From Hevea brasiliensis (lineage: Eukaryota > Streptophyta > Magnoliopsida > Malpighiales > Euphorbiaceae): DNA of 64,000 bases. The translations under genes were made by a program, and so were the position numbers. Below the pieces are notes generated by a model. The model worked only from the letters and a program-made list of their open reading frames with translations. It was not told where the DNA came from and made no database searches. Below, in pieces: positions 47,767-60,655 of the stretch (within the stretch, counting starts at the first letter, position 1; every line of letters starts with the position of its first letter). Location: contig NC_079495.1 of assembly GCF_030052815.1 (NCBI RefSeq), positions 52,802,773 to 52,866,772 of the forward strand, written 5' to 3'.

Positions 47767-48349
47767 TATAACACCCTTACATGCATAGTCCTATACATTT
47801 TACTGTTCCGGTGACTGGCGTCGATCTGGACAGTCAAGAGACTTAGAACCATAATTAAACCATCTAGAAAAGCTAGAAACAAAAATTAATAGTAATTACA
47901 TGAAGGTTAAATGTAAATTAAGGAAAACAAGGCATAATGGGTTAAATGAGCTAAGGCCACAGCAATGAGTGACCGAAATGGGAAATGACTGCGAGGTCAG
48001 TCGCTGCCCTATTTTCAAATGGGGGTATTGTGGCACCCCAAGCCTAAGAACTATTGCTAAGCTAAGGATAATATGAAAACCTCAGAAAAGAATCAAAAAC
48101 TAGTTCGAAAATTTGAACCAAGGTTCCGAAAACAATAAAATGTTATTAGAGAAACGGATCAGACCGGTAAGGGGCAAAATGGTCAATTCACCCTTAGAGG
48201 TGACTTTTGGCCTAAATGACCAATAAACTGTAGGAAATTAAAATATTAAAAATTAAATTCAATTTGAAAAGGTGCATGGAAGAAAATGAAAAAGGAAAAG
48301 AAAACTCAAATCTTTAAAAGAATTATGACATCATACATTACACAAGTAA
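47767..48349 (+). mobile_element. LTR G, 5' fragment (T2/T3-like)
   Basis: Begins TATAACACCC (TG mutated to TA) nine bases past the end of F and carries CTGTTCCGGTGAC and a CTGGACAG box in the usual positions, then GGTTAAATGAGC. It is split at 48349 by element H; the rest should lie beyond the right edge. Candidate H target site AGTAA (48345-48349). Non-coding. Confidence 0.78.
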
Positions 48350-49087
48350 TGTCACACCCTACCCCTCTGTAAGGCATAACATAATTTCGTAGTATACCTA
48401 ATGAATTACCAACTTCGTCTACTGATAACCCATTAAATACACTACAAGGGATTTTAAAACTTTTCTTACTTCTTTTTACAGTGGTGAGCACTATTTACAA
48501 GTGTTAAAAAAATTTTTAACTGAAGTGAAACAGCTAACACATTTGAATTATTAGTAATTTCTGTAAAAATTTTGGCGGAGTGCCATCTGTATTTTGAATA
48601 AAACAGTTCTTCAAAAACCTGTAAAGAGCACTTCAAATATATTTCTCAATCTCAAACTCCAACATTTAATCAACACAATATGTTTCTCAACATTTGTCAA
48701 CTTAAATCCACAATAATTTTTCAGTGTTTTCAAAGGCTGAGATAAAAGAAATATATCACAATATTTACAAACCAAAATAATTTACAATTTATTTTATAAC
48801 TTCAATGTACAATTTTAATTTACAACTGCTCAAAACCAAGAACACTATATACATACAGTGAACATACATTACAATACAAAATACAAAACATGGTATACTC
48901 AATATACCCGATGATCTCTCAGTGTGGTACTAGCAGCCTAGTCTGCAGCCCTGTTAGTTTGTCTACCTGCGACAGTAATGAAAAGCTATCACTGAGACAA
49001 TGTCTTAGTGGTGCACAACATTAACCAAATACAACTTTAAATCACAAATCATAAGTCATATAAATAGTGGATACTTAAAACCATAGG

Positions 49088-49331
49088 TAAATTCAAAGAC
49101 AGTGAATGTCAATAAGAATTTAAACTCCATTCCACAATATCACGATAAATCTCAATAAATCAAAACATAGTTAAATTCAAAAGATAGTGAATGTCAAAAA
49201 GAATTTAAACTCTGTTTCACAATATCACAATAAATCTCAATAAATCAAAACATAGTTAAATTCAAAAGACAGTGAATGTCAATAAGAATTTAAACTCCAT
49301 TTCACAATATCACAATGAATATCAATAAATC
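49088..49331. repeat. Three 85-bp tandem repeats in the H 3' LTR
   Basis: Units start at 49088, 49171 and 49256 (TTAAATTCAAAAGACAGTGA type). The same array is at 63575-63821 in the 5' LTR, so it predates this insertion. Confidence 0.9.
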
Positions 49332-51497
49332 ACACACGCAGCTTAATCATGTTCCAAAGTCCAATTCATCCCAAAATCCGATGGCTAATGAGGAATTCAA
49401 TTCATCCCAAAAGTAGATGGCTAATGAGGAATAACATAGCTAGCTAGCAATAATATGAGTAGTCATTCTATTCATCCTCAACAGGCACACACCTCAACAC
49501 TTTAGCCAGAGAGGGAATTCAATTCATCCCACTAGACAAGCTAGCGAGGAATTCAATCAATATACATGATAGCTGTGGTTTCAAACCATTTACAATGCTT
49601 TTCAATCAATAAGTATCCATCAAATATCATTCAAACAATTTTTCACAATTTAAAACAATAATATACAAATAGTCATAATTTATTTCAATTGAAAATTCAA
49701 AAGAAATAACTGTTGTGCACAAACCTCTGATAAATGTCTCTTGGCTCTAACTCAGTGTTTCCTTCCTCTTCCCTGAGTCTTTGCTAACTAAAACACACAA
49801 TTTGAAGTGTTTCAGTACTCATTTAAACTGTCTCTAAGAATAAGGTTTAACACTTAATTTATTAAATTCAATTACTTCCTTAGTCAACCTAAGATGTCGA
49901 CCCTTGATGTATTCTAGGTGAATTAGGTTTTAATGTTATAAATATGTCATATTTAATAGCCTTTTAGTGTTGGTACATGTTACCTAATTCATTTTCATGT
50001 ATATTGCATTTTATTGCAATTTGCCGGATTTCGGCATACTAATTTGACCTAGCCGGATGACCTAGTTCCTTCAGTTTTCGGGTTTTGGTCAAAACTACAA
50101 ACTTGTAGGTCTATGTCTTATTGCATGTGGGGCAAAATTTCACGTCATTCTGAGCTATGTAGACCAAGTTATGGTCAATTTACCAATGCTGGACAGAATG
50201 TATCAAAATGGTCACTTTAGGTCATTTTTAGGTCACTTTTGGTTTGGCCAGTTTTTGGACCTGAAATTGTGCAAGCTATTTGACTTGCTTATAGTCATTT
50301 TTGGGTGTTGGTGTCTTCATAAGAGTTGTAGATATATGTCTTAAATATTCATGGTAAAAATTTCAGGTCAATTGGACCTGTTTTGAGTGAGTTATGGCCA
50401 AAATACTAACTGTTGCCCAAATGGTCAATTTTCAGGCTTTCAATGCACTACTTCAGATTTAGTCATTTTTCAAGTCACCTTCTAAGCAGAATTTTGGTAA
50501 GCTTCCTTCATGAAAGTTGGCACATTTTGTGCCTAGTTTCACCTCCAATTGGTCTCATACCAATTGGACCCACACACTTAAGGTTCTAAGCCAAAACACA
50601 CACTGCCCTGCTACACACTCTTCATCACATACCAAAGGACACATTCAACACTTACCAAGTTACACATCCATGCCAATTCTAGTTTGTACCATAATATAAA
50701 CACATTTTACTTCACATTGTTGGTCATCTTGGCAGCTTGTAATCACACTCAATATGCACATTATAGTACAGAATTTTCCAAGTCCAATTACAAATAATTT
50801 AGCCACATAACATAGCTCATTTACATGTCCAAACTCAAACCTTTATACACATATACATGCTGCCATAACAAGCACCATAATTCAACAATATAATTCCATA
50901 AACCAAACCATGAAATAACATAGTTTGATTTACATTTCAAAGTTGTCGATTGTACATCTCTTCTAATTAATTTCCAAGCTTCCAAAATCAAATGTACTAT
51001 CACATACATCTAGTATACATTGTCCAATTTATTCCTACACACATAAACACTTACATCAACACTTTAATCTACCATTTACATGCAAGGATAAACTGCTCTT
51101 ATTGAAGTTCCATGGCTACCAAAAATGTACCTCTCCCTTAACTCATCAAACTTCAAAAATCCCTCCATAATTTAACTACCCATAACATCCCTTCAAGGTT
51201 TAATGAAACAAGCATCAAAAATACATTCTTACCACTTTTGAAATTCTTCAAAACCTCACCAAAACTTAATTTTCTTGCTGCCTATCTACTGCCCAAGTTG
51301 TGTGGAACAACTTTAGTGAAGAAAAATGTAAGAAAATTGGCTTGGAGATGAAGGAGTGAAGCTTGCATGGAGCTTGGAAAGGTTTTGGCCATGGAGGTTT
51401 CTCTCACTTTAATTTCGACTGGTTGTCTTAAAGGTTGAAGATGATGGAATCTTCTGTCCAAAGCTGATTAAAAACTCCACTTAGGTGGTGTTAGTGG

Positions 51498-54400
51498 TGT
51501 GACACCCCTTACCCGTGTACAGTATACCCGAGTAAGCAATGTCACACGGTGTACCGGCACACTCTAATATGCCTTATTTAATTTTTATCATGCGTTTGAA
51601 TATAATTTGTGAAATATAATTTATTTAAGCCATTTATCGAAATTGTCATTTATTTGAGGTTCCGAAAATTTTAAAGAAAATCCGGCAGAGTACCGGCTAA
51701 AAATGGAGAAAACAGTTCTTCGGAACCTTTTAAAAACACTTCCAATATTTGTATTCAATCATCTCAAACTCCAATATCCAAAATCTCAACAATTTTCAAT
51801 TTCGGTTCTCAACAACCTTTTCATTTCTCAAACATCCATTTCTCATAATGCTCATATACAACAATAAATAAATGCTCAAATTTTGCATTCATAACCATAA
51901 CTTTCATTATTTACATGAACATCAAAATACATTACATAAGTTCAAATACATATGAGGAAGTAAAAATTAGCTACAAAATATCAAAATGATGCCTAGTGTC
52001 CTACCAATGCACTGCAGAAGTCGAGGTGACACGGACACTGTGCAGAACTGCAGGATGGACTCACCCAGTCAGCGGTCTACTGGGCTCACGATCTGTATCT
52101 CCAGAACCTACGCGTGGCAAAAGCAACGCTCTAAGCAATAATGCTTAGTGGTGCAATAATAAAATAAAGGAAATAACAAGAAATAAATATGTAATGAATG
52201 TATATGTTATATTTGTTTGGTATTTGTATATCATTTACTTTGTCCACTTTTATTCATTTGGTTGCCCCAAGTAACCTACACTAGACGACTGGACTGGATA
52301 ACGGGTAAACTGGCACTAGGTATCAAGTACCTCGGGCCGTCACACCATCGGTCACATATGCATCTCCCGGTGTGCAACAGAACAGCTAACAAGCTGTAAA
52401 CAATATCAGGCACAAGGCCAAGTCTCAATGCAAGGTCAGAATGGCTAAAAGCCATAAAATCACAGAATGGCATATTGCCATGTGCAGTACTGCTAACTGA
52501 ACCCTATTGGCATGCCAAACTATCCAAACCAATCTTGTTAGGTATACTAGGGCATTTGAAACTTTTAAATTCTTTACTTTATGGATTTCAAGTTTTGGTG
52601 TCACTATTCACCTCATTGGTCAACAAAAATGTTGAATTTTGGATATAAAATAGGTACATTGGTTTTGGCACTCCCAACATACCACATTTTACATTTGAAA
52701 CTTGTTAGAATTGGTCACCATTACCATTTCTAACTTAAAACCAAGAGGGCAGAAAATTTCAGTTTTTGAGCCTAAGTTTACTGTTCCATTAAACACTGTT
52801 ACAGTGGAAATTTGAAGAAATGGAAAACATGAAAGTTGTTCCTTATTTTGTCTAGTTTAATTTCCTTTTTTGAATCACTCCATTTGGAGTTTTGTAGCTC
52901 CCGATATGGTCCAAAAACCACAGCTGGCCGGATTGTCAAAACTGCAGAATTACCATATCTACAGTACCATGAACAGTGACTATGATTGCATTTTTGAATT
53001 GGTTCTGGTCATAATTTGGGGTAGGTTCCTTCATGAAAGTTGTTTGCCTATGTCTTAACTTGTTGCTGTAAAAATTTCAGGTCAATGGACCAAATCTACA
53101 GTGAGTTATGGCTAAATGAACAGTTACTGTTTATTTAGTCATTCTGCAGAATCAGTTGCAGGGTATCCGGATTGGGGCCAACTTTTGGTCCTCTTTCTTT
53201 GGTCTTTTGGGCATGGTTTCTTCAGCAAAATTGTGCCATTATAAGCCTAGTTTCATATCCAATTAGCCAAACACCAATTGGACCAACACAGCCAAAGTTA
53301 TGGCTGTCTAATTGGACTGGAATCTCAGTCACCATTGCTGCTGTCCCTAGGCAGCATAGTCATTCACTTTACCATGCTAATTTTCAGTCCAAATTATGGT
53401 TAAATTTCCTCAAATGGTCACTAATTGACCATTAGAATTTCCTTTAACAATTTCATAAGCCAAGTCCACATTTTCACCCTCAAAACCCTAGTTTCCATTT
53501 CAATTTACCCATACACCTTAGTTAAGCACACTAATTCATTATCTATGTAGATATATAGCTTAAACATAATCTCCAATTCATTCTAAGTCCATTAAAACCA
53601 TCAAAAACACTCTATCATTGTTCCTTCCTTAGGGCTGCCGAAATTCAAGGCATGCATAAACATAAATTTCATTCATTTAAGTTACAAATTCTTACTCACT
53701 TTAAGGCTTTAACATGGAATAAAGGAGATTTAAGTATATATGTGCACTAACCTTGTTGTATGCCAATCCAAGCTTGAAAAAAACTTCTTTATTTTCACTT
53801 CTTTTTGCTGCCCAAGTATTGCACAAATTGTGATGACCAATTTTTGTGAAAGGAAGATGGGGTTTTATGGTGGGATGAAGGGAGAAATCAAGCTTACAAG
53901 GAGGCTTTCATGGACGTTGAGAGAGGTGAGGGAGAGGGCTGCGAAATTTGGAGAAGAAGAGAAGAAAATTTGTTTAATTTTTTAACTCATTTCTTTCATT
54001 TTTATGTGGTTTAAGAGTGCTTGTTAAAGTGTGATTGGTGGAGGCCTTTTTGATGACATCATTATGATGTCATAATTCAAGTTTTCATTCAATTTCTTTT
54101 CTTTTCTTTTCTACTAACTTTAAATTAGTTTTTCATCAATATTAATTCATATTTTATGTCATAATAATTATTTACTCAACTGGACAAGTCGGCCAAAAAT
54201 CACCTCTGAAGGCGAAATGACCAAAATGCCCTCCGTTTGGCTTAACGGGTCAAAATTGTCTGTACTGATTGAAAAATTTTTCTAGGTATTTTCTTGGCAT
54301 TCTAATGCCATGGGAACCTCAATAACCCTTCTCTGGAGTCCCAAAAATTATTTTATGAATTTTTCCCCGGGTCTAGGGCTCTTCGTTGCGAGAACCGCAA

Positions 54401-54614
54401 CTTCCCTCTAGTTACCCATCGCTAGGGCACTGGCTCGTTTAACTTGGTTGTATTTTATTTCTAAAATTTTTACTAAATTTTTCTTATTAATATTTGAGTT
54501 AATTATGGTTCCTCACTTTAGTTTAAATATTTTTCCGGACGTTCTAGCTGTCCGGACAGACACCGGTCACCGGAACAGTAGAATGTACGGAGTTGCTACC
54601 GGGAGGGTGTTGCA
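51498..54614 (-). mobile_element. Solo LTR I (family T3)
   Basis: 3117 bp, TGTGACACCCC...GGGTGTTGCA, TSD AGTGG at 51493-51497 and 54615-54619, in the 3' LTR of H. Same orientation as C1-C3. Conserved hairpin CTAAGCA-ATAA-TGCTTAG (52131-52148), mini-hairpins (52410-52485), hairpin GTTGCG-AGAAC-CGCAAC (54385-54401) and palindrome CTGTCCGGACAG (54548-54559). No interior. Confidence 0.94.
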
Positions 54615-55235
54615 AGTGGAGCACTAATAAAAGTTTAATATTTGTTTAATCAAAGTTTTCACAATTCCCACATTTAACTCCTATATTTTGCTATTTAAAT
54701 TAGGCACCACCAATTTAATTTTTCATGATATTTTCCAAGTGTAACATCATTTATTTTTAATGAAAATTTAGGTCAAAAGACAACTCAGGGTATCAAATGA
54801 CCACAATGCCCCTGTTCGGGTTGCATTCCCGATTTTTCGGTAACACCGAGTTTTGTCAGTTTCTTGATTTCCCGTTTTTCTTTGTACTAATTAATTAATT
54901 TTTCTTTGATATTTATAATGATATTTATACTTCAATAGACGTTTATTTAAGTCCTAAAAACATTTTCCAGGGTTCCCCGTGGTCCAGGGCTAGTCAACGG
55001 TTCACGCCGTAACTTTCCGATGCGGTCACCCATCACTAGGGTTCTCGGCTCTTTTAACTTGGTTACATTTCATTGATATTATTTTTTCTTTGTTTTTCTT
55101 GTATTTTATTTTCTTGTATTTCATTATTTTATGTCTCCTCATCCATATCTGAGTGTAGTTCTAGGCATCCTAGCTGTCCGGACAACACGGGTCACCGGAA
55201 CAGTAGAACGCACTACCGAACATAGGGGTGTTACA

Positions 55236-55249
55236 ATTCTCCCCCCCTT
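55236..55249 (-). promoter_or_regulatory. Polypurine tract of element H
   Basis: Minus strand AAGGGGGGGAGAAT directly before the LTR start TGTAACACCCC. Confirms the orientation of H. Confidence 0.92.
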
Positions 55250-55771
55250 AAAATAAATTTCGTCTTGAAATTTTACCTGGCATTAGTCTCTGAACAGCTG
55301 TGGTTGCTGTCTCCTCATATCCTCTTCACGTTCCTAAGTAGCTTCCTGGCCTGAATGATGGTTCCACGGCACTTTAACTAGGTGTATCTATTTATTTCTC
55401 AGTTGCTTCACCTCATATGCCAGAATTTCTATGGGTTCTTCCTCATATGAGAGGTCTGGATTTACCTCAATCGCTTCAACTTATAGTACATGAGATGTGT
55501 TAGATCTGTACCTCCTTAACATGGACACATGGAAGAAACTGTGTATCCTTTCTACCTCTGGAGGTAATGCCAACCGATATGCCAAAGGACCCACTCTCTC
55601 TAGAACCTCATATGGTCTGATGAAACGAGGACTCAGTTTTCCCTTTCTTCCAAATCTTATAATCCTCTTCCAAGGAGAAACTTAAAGGAATACTTTATCA
55701 CCCACTACATATTCAATATCTCTTCTCTTCAGATCAACATAGGACTTCTGACGGTCTGATGCAGCCTAGAG
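55250..55771 (-). pseudogene. Integrase C-terminal domain and chromodomain-like tail of H
   Basis: Minus-strand translation gives SPWKRIIRFGRKGKLSPRF, RPYEVLERVGPLAYRLALP, MLRRYRS, IEVNPDLSYEEEPIEILA, KQLRNK and a QEATW motif, parallel to 21166-21567 of A. It contains several in-frame stops (after IRLIRD, and in the tail). Dead copy of a chromovirus integrase tail. Confidence 0.82.
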
Positions 55772-56183
55772 TCAATCTCTGATCAATCTAATCTTTTCCT
55801 CTGTCTGCTGAACAATTTCTGGCCCAATCATTTTCCTTTCACCAACTTCATCCCCAAATAGGGGAGTTCTGCACTTTTTGCCATACAAAGCTTCATATGG
55901 AGGCATCCCAATGCTTGATTGGTAGCTGTTGTTATAAGCAAACTCAATCAAAGGCAAGTGTGTATCCCAACTACCTTCAAACTCAATCACACAAGCCCGT
56001 AGCCTCCAATATCTGAATAACCCTCTCAGACTGGCCATCTGTCTGTGGGTGGAATGCTGTGCTGAAGTTCAATCTAGTTCATAGGGCTCTCTGAAGACTA
56101 CCCCAGAATCTAGAAGTGAACCTAGGATCTTTGTCAGATACAATCGATACTGGCACTCCATGTAATTTTACAATCTCATTTAT
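55772..56183 (-). pseudogene. Integrase core of H, distal half
   Basis: After the J insertion the core resumes: [20 protein letters not shown] (second catalytic Asp), then a stop, then HPQTDGQSERVIQILE (catalytic Glu) in the same frame. Near 56010 a small deletion shifts the frame; the 88-residue stretch 55772-56038 carries EGSWDTHLPLIEFAYNNSY and GMPPYEALYGKKCRTPL. The last bases (TTTAT, 56179-56183) are the J target site. Confidence 0.85.
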
Positions 56184-59100
56184 TGTAACACCCCTATGTT
56201 CGGTAATGCGTTCTACTGTTCCGGTGACCAGTGTTGCCCGGACAGCTACAATGCCTAGAACTATACTTCGATATGAGTGAGGAGGCATAAAATAATGAAA
56301 TACAAGAAAAGAAAATACAAGAAAAACAAAGGAAAAATAATAGCAAAGAAATATAACCAAGTTAAGCGAGCCAAAAACCCTAGCGATGGGTGACCGCATC
56401 GGGAAGTCACGGCGTGGACCGTTGACTAACCCTGGACCGCGGGGAACCCTGAAAAATATTTTTAGGAATTAAATAGACCCCTATTGAAGTATAAATATCA
56501 TTAGAAATATTAAATAAAAATTAAATAATTAGTACAAAGAAAAGTGGGAAATCGAAAAATGGACAAAACCCGGGGTTACCGAAAAATCAGGAATGCAACC
56601 CAAACAGGGGCATTGTGGTCATTTGACATCCCGAGTTGTCTTTTGACCTAAATGTCCATTAAAAATAAATGATATTACACTTGAAAAATATAATGAAAAA
56701 TTAATTTAGGGGTACCTAATGTAAATAGCAAAAATGGGAAGCTTAATGTGGGAAAATGAAATTTTAGATTAAACTAATAATTTATTTTGACATAGTGCTC
56801 CACTAATTCATGAAAGTGGACCACTACCACTTCATTTGGACGGAAGATCATCTTCTTCCTCACTTCTCCAAGAACCAGCCAAATTTCTCCCAAGAAAATC
56901 CACCATTGACGTCCATTTGAAAGCTTCATGCAAGTTTGATTTAAGCTTCCTTCTTTGCACCTTCCTTCATTAAAGTTAATTCTCACACCATGGGCAGTAG
57001 ATAGGCAGCAAGAAGTTAAAGTTTTGGAGAGATTTTGAAGAATTTCCAAAGTGGTAAGTTTGTATTTTTGGGTTATTGCTTCATTAAAGTTAGTAGGAAT
57101 GTTATGGGTGTTTGATTTATGAAGAAAATTTTGAGTTTTGATGTTGAATGGGAATGTGCACTTTTGGCAGCCATGGAAGCACCTTGAAGACAGTTTATTT
57201 GTGCTTGTAAATGGTGAATTAAATGATTAATTAAATGTATATTGTGTAGGAAATTGTTTGGGTGATGTATACTTAGTATATGTAAATGTAAAATGAGATT
57301 TAAAGCTTGGAAAGTAATGGAATGTAAGTGTACCATTGTGGCAGTTTGTTAGCTCTTGAAGAATTCTAGAATTCATGCTTGGTTTATGGAATAATGATGT
57401 TAAAATGTGTTGGTTGTTATGACAGTTTGAGTGTATGTAAGGTGGTGTGAAGTGGGACATGTAAATGAGCATAAAAAGGTGATTGAATTGTTGTAAATTG
57501 GATTGAAAAAATTCTGCACTTGTTGGTGTATGTTGAATGTAATCGTAAGCTGCCAAAATGACCTATAATGTGTTGTGAATTATGTTTAGGTTGTGGTACA
57601 ACCAGAATTGGTTTGAATGTTAAGTTTGGTGAGTGTTAAAAGTGATGCTTGATGTGTATGCAAGAAATACAATAAGGCAGTTTGAGTTTTAGGCCTATAA
57701 CTTTAAGTGTGTGGCTCCAATTGGTATGAGACCAATTGGAGGTGAAACTAGGCACAAAATGTGCCAACTTTCATGAAGAAATCTTACCAAAATTCTGCTT
57801 TCAAGGTAGCTTGAAAAATAACCAAATCCGGATTAAGTGCAAATGAGGCCTGAAAATTTACCATTTGGGCAGTAGTTAGTTTTTAGGCCATAACTCACTC
57901 AAAAAAGGTCCAATTGACCTGAAATTTTAACCATGAATAGTTAAGACCCATATCTACAAGTCTTATGAAGACACCAAAGCCCAGAAATGACCATAAGCAG
58001 GTCAAACAGCTTGCACAAGTTCGGGTCCAAAAACTGGCCGAACCTAAAATGACCTAAAATGACCTAAAGTGATCAATTTTAGTGCAATTTGACCAGCAAT
58101 AGTAAAATGACCATAACTTGGTCTACATAACTCAGAATGACCTGCAATTTTGCCCCACGTTCCATAAGACATAGATCTACAAGTTTGTAGTTTTGACCGA
58201 AACCTGAAAACCGAGGGAACTAGGTCGTCCGGCTAGGTCAAACTAGTATCTCGGAATCCAGCAAATTGCAAGAAAATGCAGTATACACAGAAATGAACTT
58301 GGTAACATGTACCAACCCTAAAAGACTATTAAATGTGACATGTTAGTAACATTAAAACCTAATTTACCTAGAACGCATCGAGGGTCAACATATTAGGTTG
58401 ACTAAGGAAATAATAGAATTCGATAAATTAATTATTGAACTTTATTCTTAGAGATAGTTTAAATGAGTACTAAAACACTTCAAATTGTGTTTCTCAGTTA
58501 GCAAAGACTCAGGGAAGGGGAAGGAAACACTGAGTCAGAGCTAAGAGACAATTATCAGAGGTTTGTGCACAACTAGTTTTTAACTGATTTTGTTTTGAAT
58601 ATTTCATATGATTAAATGACATATTTTTTTTATGTATTATGTTTAGCAAGCATTGGATTTAATTCAATGATTATTGAAATTGTTATAATATGTATGAATT
58701 TAGCTTTGTGAAATGGTATTTCCATAAGTATTAAGCATTGTTATGGATTGAATAAATTATGTTCTGGAAAATTGTGATAGAACATGTTTTGAATTGTGAT
58801 GGTAATTTTCATGGAAAATGCAAATTTATGATTTAAATTGTGATGAGCATAAAAATTATTGGATATTGGAATTGAATTTGAATCGAACTATATTGTGATT
58901 TATGCTCACTAAAAGGATTGTGATATTGTTTTATATCTCACTATAGATGCTTGACTAGGTTATTACCTGTCTCTCTCATTTGTTGAGAAGACAATGGAGT
59001 TAGTTGTATTTTGATTACCATGGTACGTGCACAGGCTTAGATTTTCCTCTGATTTGAGGTTAGATCTAAGTTTTTTTATTGTTATGGCCCTTGCGGAAGA

Positions 59101-60173
59101 TTCATTATTGTGATGGTACTGTGCACGATGATTCGACCTCCCCGACCATAGGGAGTTAGAGTCACATCGAATATGGCCCTTTCAGATTAGTCTTGCATAG
59201 TTAGTGAGATAAAGATTGATTTTTGAGATACAACATGGTTTTTGAGATACAACATGGCTTTTGAGACACAAAATGTTTTTGAACAGTAAAGAATTGTGAT
59301 TTCAGTTATGATTTATGTATAATTGATTTTGTTGGAACTACCTTAAATGGTTAGTCATGATTTGATAAATTGAATTTCGTGATCAAAGTCATTTTATACA
59401 AATGATTTACATTAATGGCAATGAATATTTTGAGTTTTAGAATTTGATGAGTATTCAGATTTTCAAATTATTTACTGTAAATTTTGTCAATGTATATTGT
59501 ACTATGTTTTAAATTATAGTTGTGCACCACTGAGTTCACCACTCAGCGATAGCTTTGTATGCTGTTGCAGGTAAGAAGAGCATAGAGCAGTGAGTAAGTT
59601 TTTTGAAGACACTTTCAGATCAGCTCCAGGTATATCATAGGTATACCCATGTACATAGGTTTTGATGTATGCATGTAATAATATGTATGTAAATTATTTG
59701 AGCAGTTGTATAAAAACTCTTGTAAAATATTTTGGTATGTAATTAAATGTAAATTATTGTAAATGTATATTTAAGATTTCATTTACTTGAATAGTTTTGT
59801 AATATAAATTTTGAGTCTTATAATCAATGAAATATTTCTTCATGATGAGATTAGTTTGAAAATGAATTGATTGTTTATTGAGAATTGAATTGTGAATTGA
59901 AGTTTATTGGAGTTGTATTTGAGAAAACATATTGGGAGCATTTTCTTTTGCAGGATTGAAGAACTGTTTTCTCAAAATACAGCCGGCACTTTGCCGAAAT
60001 TAAAAAAAAAAAAAATTTATAACACCAGATTTTAACCGATGATTTAAATTTCACGAAAATTGTTTTAAAATCCCTTGTAGTATATCTAATGGGTTATTGG
60101 TAGGCGAAGTACGGTAATTCATTAGGTGTACTACGGGATCATGTTGCATCTTACAGGGGAGTAGGGTGTGACA
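56184..60173 (+). mobile_element. Solo LTR J (family T2) inside H integrase
   Basis: 3990 bp, TGTAACACCCC...GGGTGTGACA, TSD TTTAT at 56179-56183 and 60174-60178. Opposite in orientation to H though nearly identical to the H LTR at its ends. Perfect 11-bp-stem hairpin CTCCAATTGGT-ATGAG-ACCAATTGGAG (57715-57741), AGGTC-CAATT-GACCT (57906-57920), module anchors 57752, 57945 and 58168, conserved hairpin CTGAGT-TCACC-ACTCAG (59530-59546) followed by GCTGTTGCAGGTAAG. A ~20-bp TTTTGAGATACAACATGG repeat occurs three times at 59219-59285. Confidence 0.94.
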
Positions 60174-60655
60174 TTTATGTACAATCTGGCTAATCTTTCC
60201 AGGCTATAGTCCATCCGAACTAGCAAAAAGTGAGCAGACTTGGTCAGTCTGTCAACTATAACCCATACTGCATCATGACTATTCTATATCCTCAGAAGTC
60301 CCATCACAAAATCTATAGTTATCCATTCCCACTTCCACTCTGGTACTGGCAATGTATGTAACAAACCTACTGGTACTTGATGTTCTACCTTTACTTGCTG
60401 ACAAGTTAGGCATTTGGAAACTAATTTAGCTATATCCCTCTTCATACCCATCTACCAGTAATGCTCTTTCAGCCCTCTGTACATTTTAGTTCTACCAGGG
60501 TGCATAGCAAAAGGAGACTCATGTGCTTCCTTCATAATGATCTGTCTTAATTCCACATCACTAGGAACACACATTCTGCCCTGATGTAGCAATAAACCAT
60601 CATCTCTCACAGAGAATTCAGGTTTCTTGCCCTGCTGGACTTCTTTCAGTAGCTT
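60174..60655 (-). pseudogene. Integrase of H: zinc finger and first part of core
   Basis: Minus-strand translation: QIIMKEAHESPFAMHPGRTK and KCLTCQQ (HHCC finger), then ITIDFVMG (first catalytic Asp), VWVIVDRLTKSAHF and SLERLARL, where J interrupts. A few stops (for example HYW then TAG). Complements 55772-56183: the two halves together hold the DDE triad. Confidence 0.85.

Larger units (their letters stand above)
48350..55235 (-). mobile_element. 3' LTR of element H (family T2), containing solo LTR I
   Basis: Plus strand TGTCACACCC at 48350 to GGGTGTTACA at 55235; minus I and one TSD it is about 3.76 kb. The 5' LTR copy starts at 62838. Conserved hairpin at 48990-49010 (CACTGAGACAATGTCTTAGTG) beside CTGCGACAG; 85-bp repeats at 49088-49331; a 36-bp duplication at 49362-49433 present once in the 5' LTR; perfect 10-bp-stem hairpin TCCAATTGGT-CTCAT-ACCAATTGGA at 50544-50568; three modules in about 50030-50600. 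Confidence 0.92.

Noticed and set aside
47442..48349. Single-copy host DNA between elements.
   Set aside because: 47447-47757 is F LTR and 47767-48349 begins like a T2/T3 LTR, leaving only nine bases unexplained.
56079..56399. A 106-residue minus-strand ORF as a distinct gene.
   Set aside because: It is a chimera: the first part is antisense LTR J sequence, the rest is H integrase in phase by chance.
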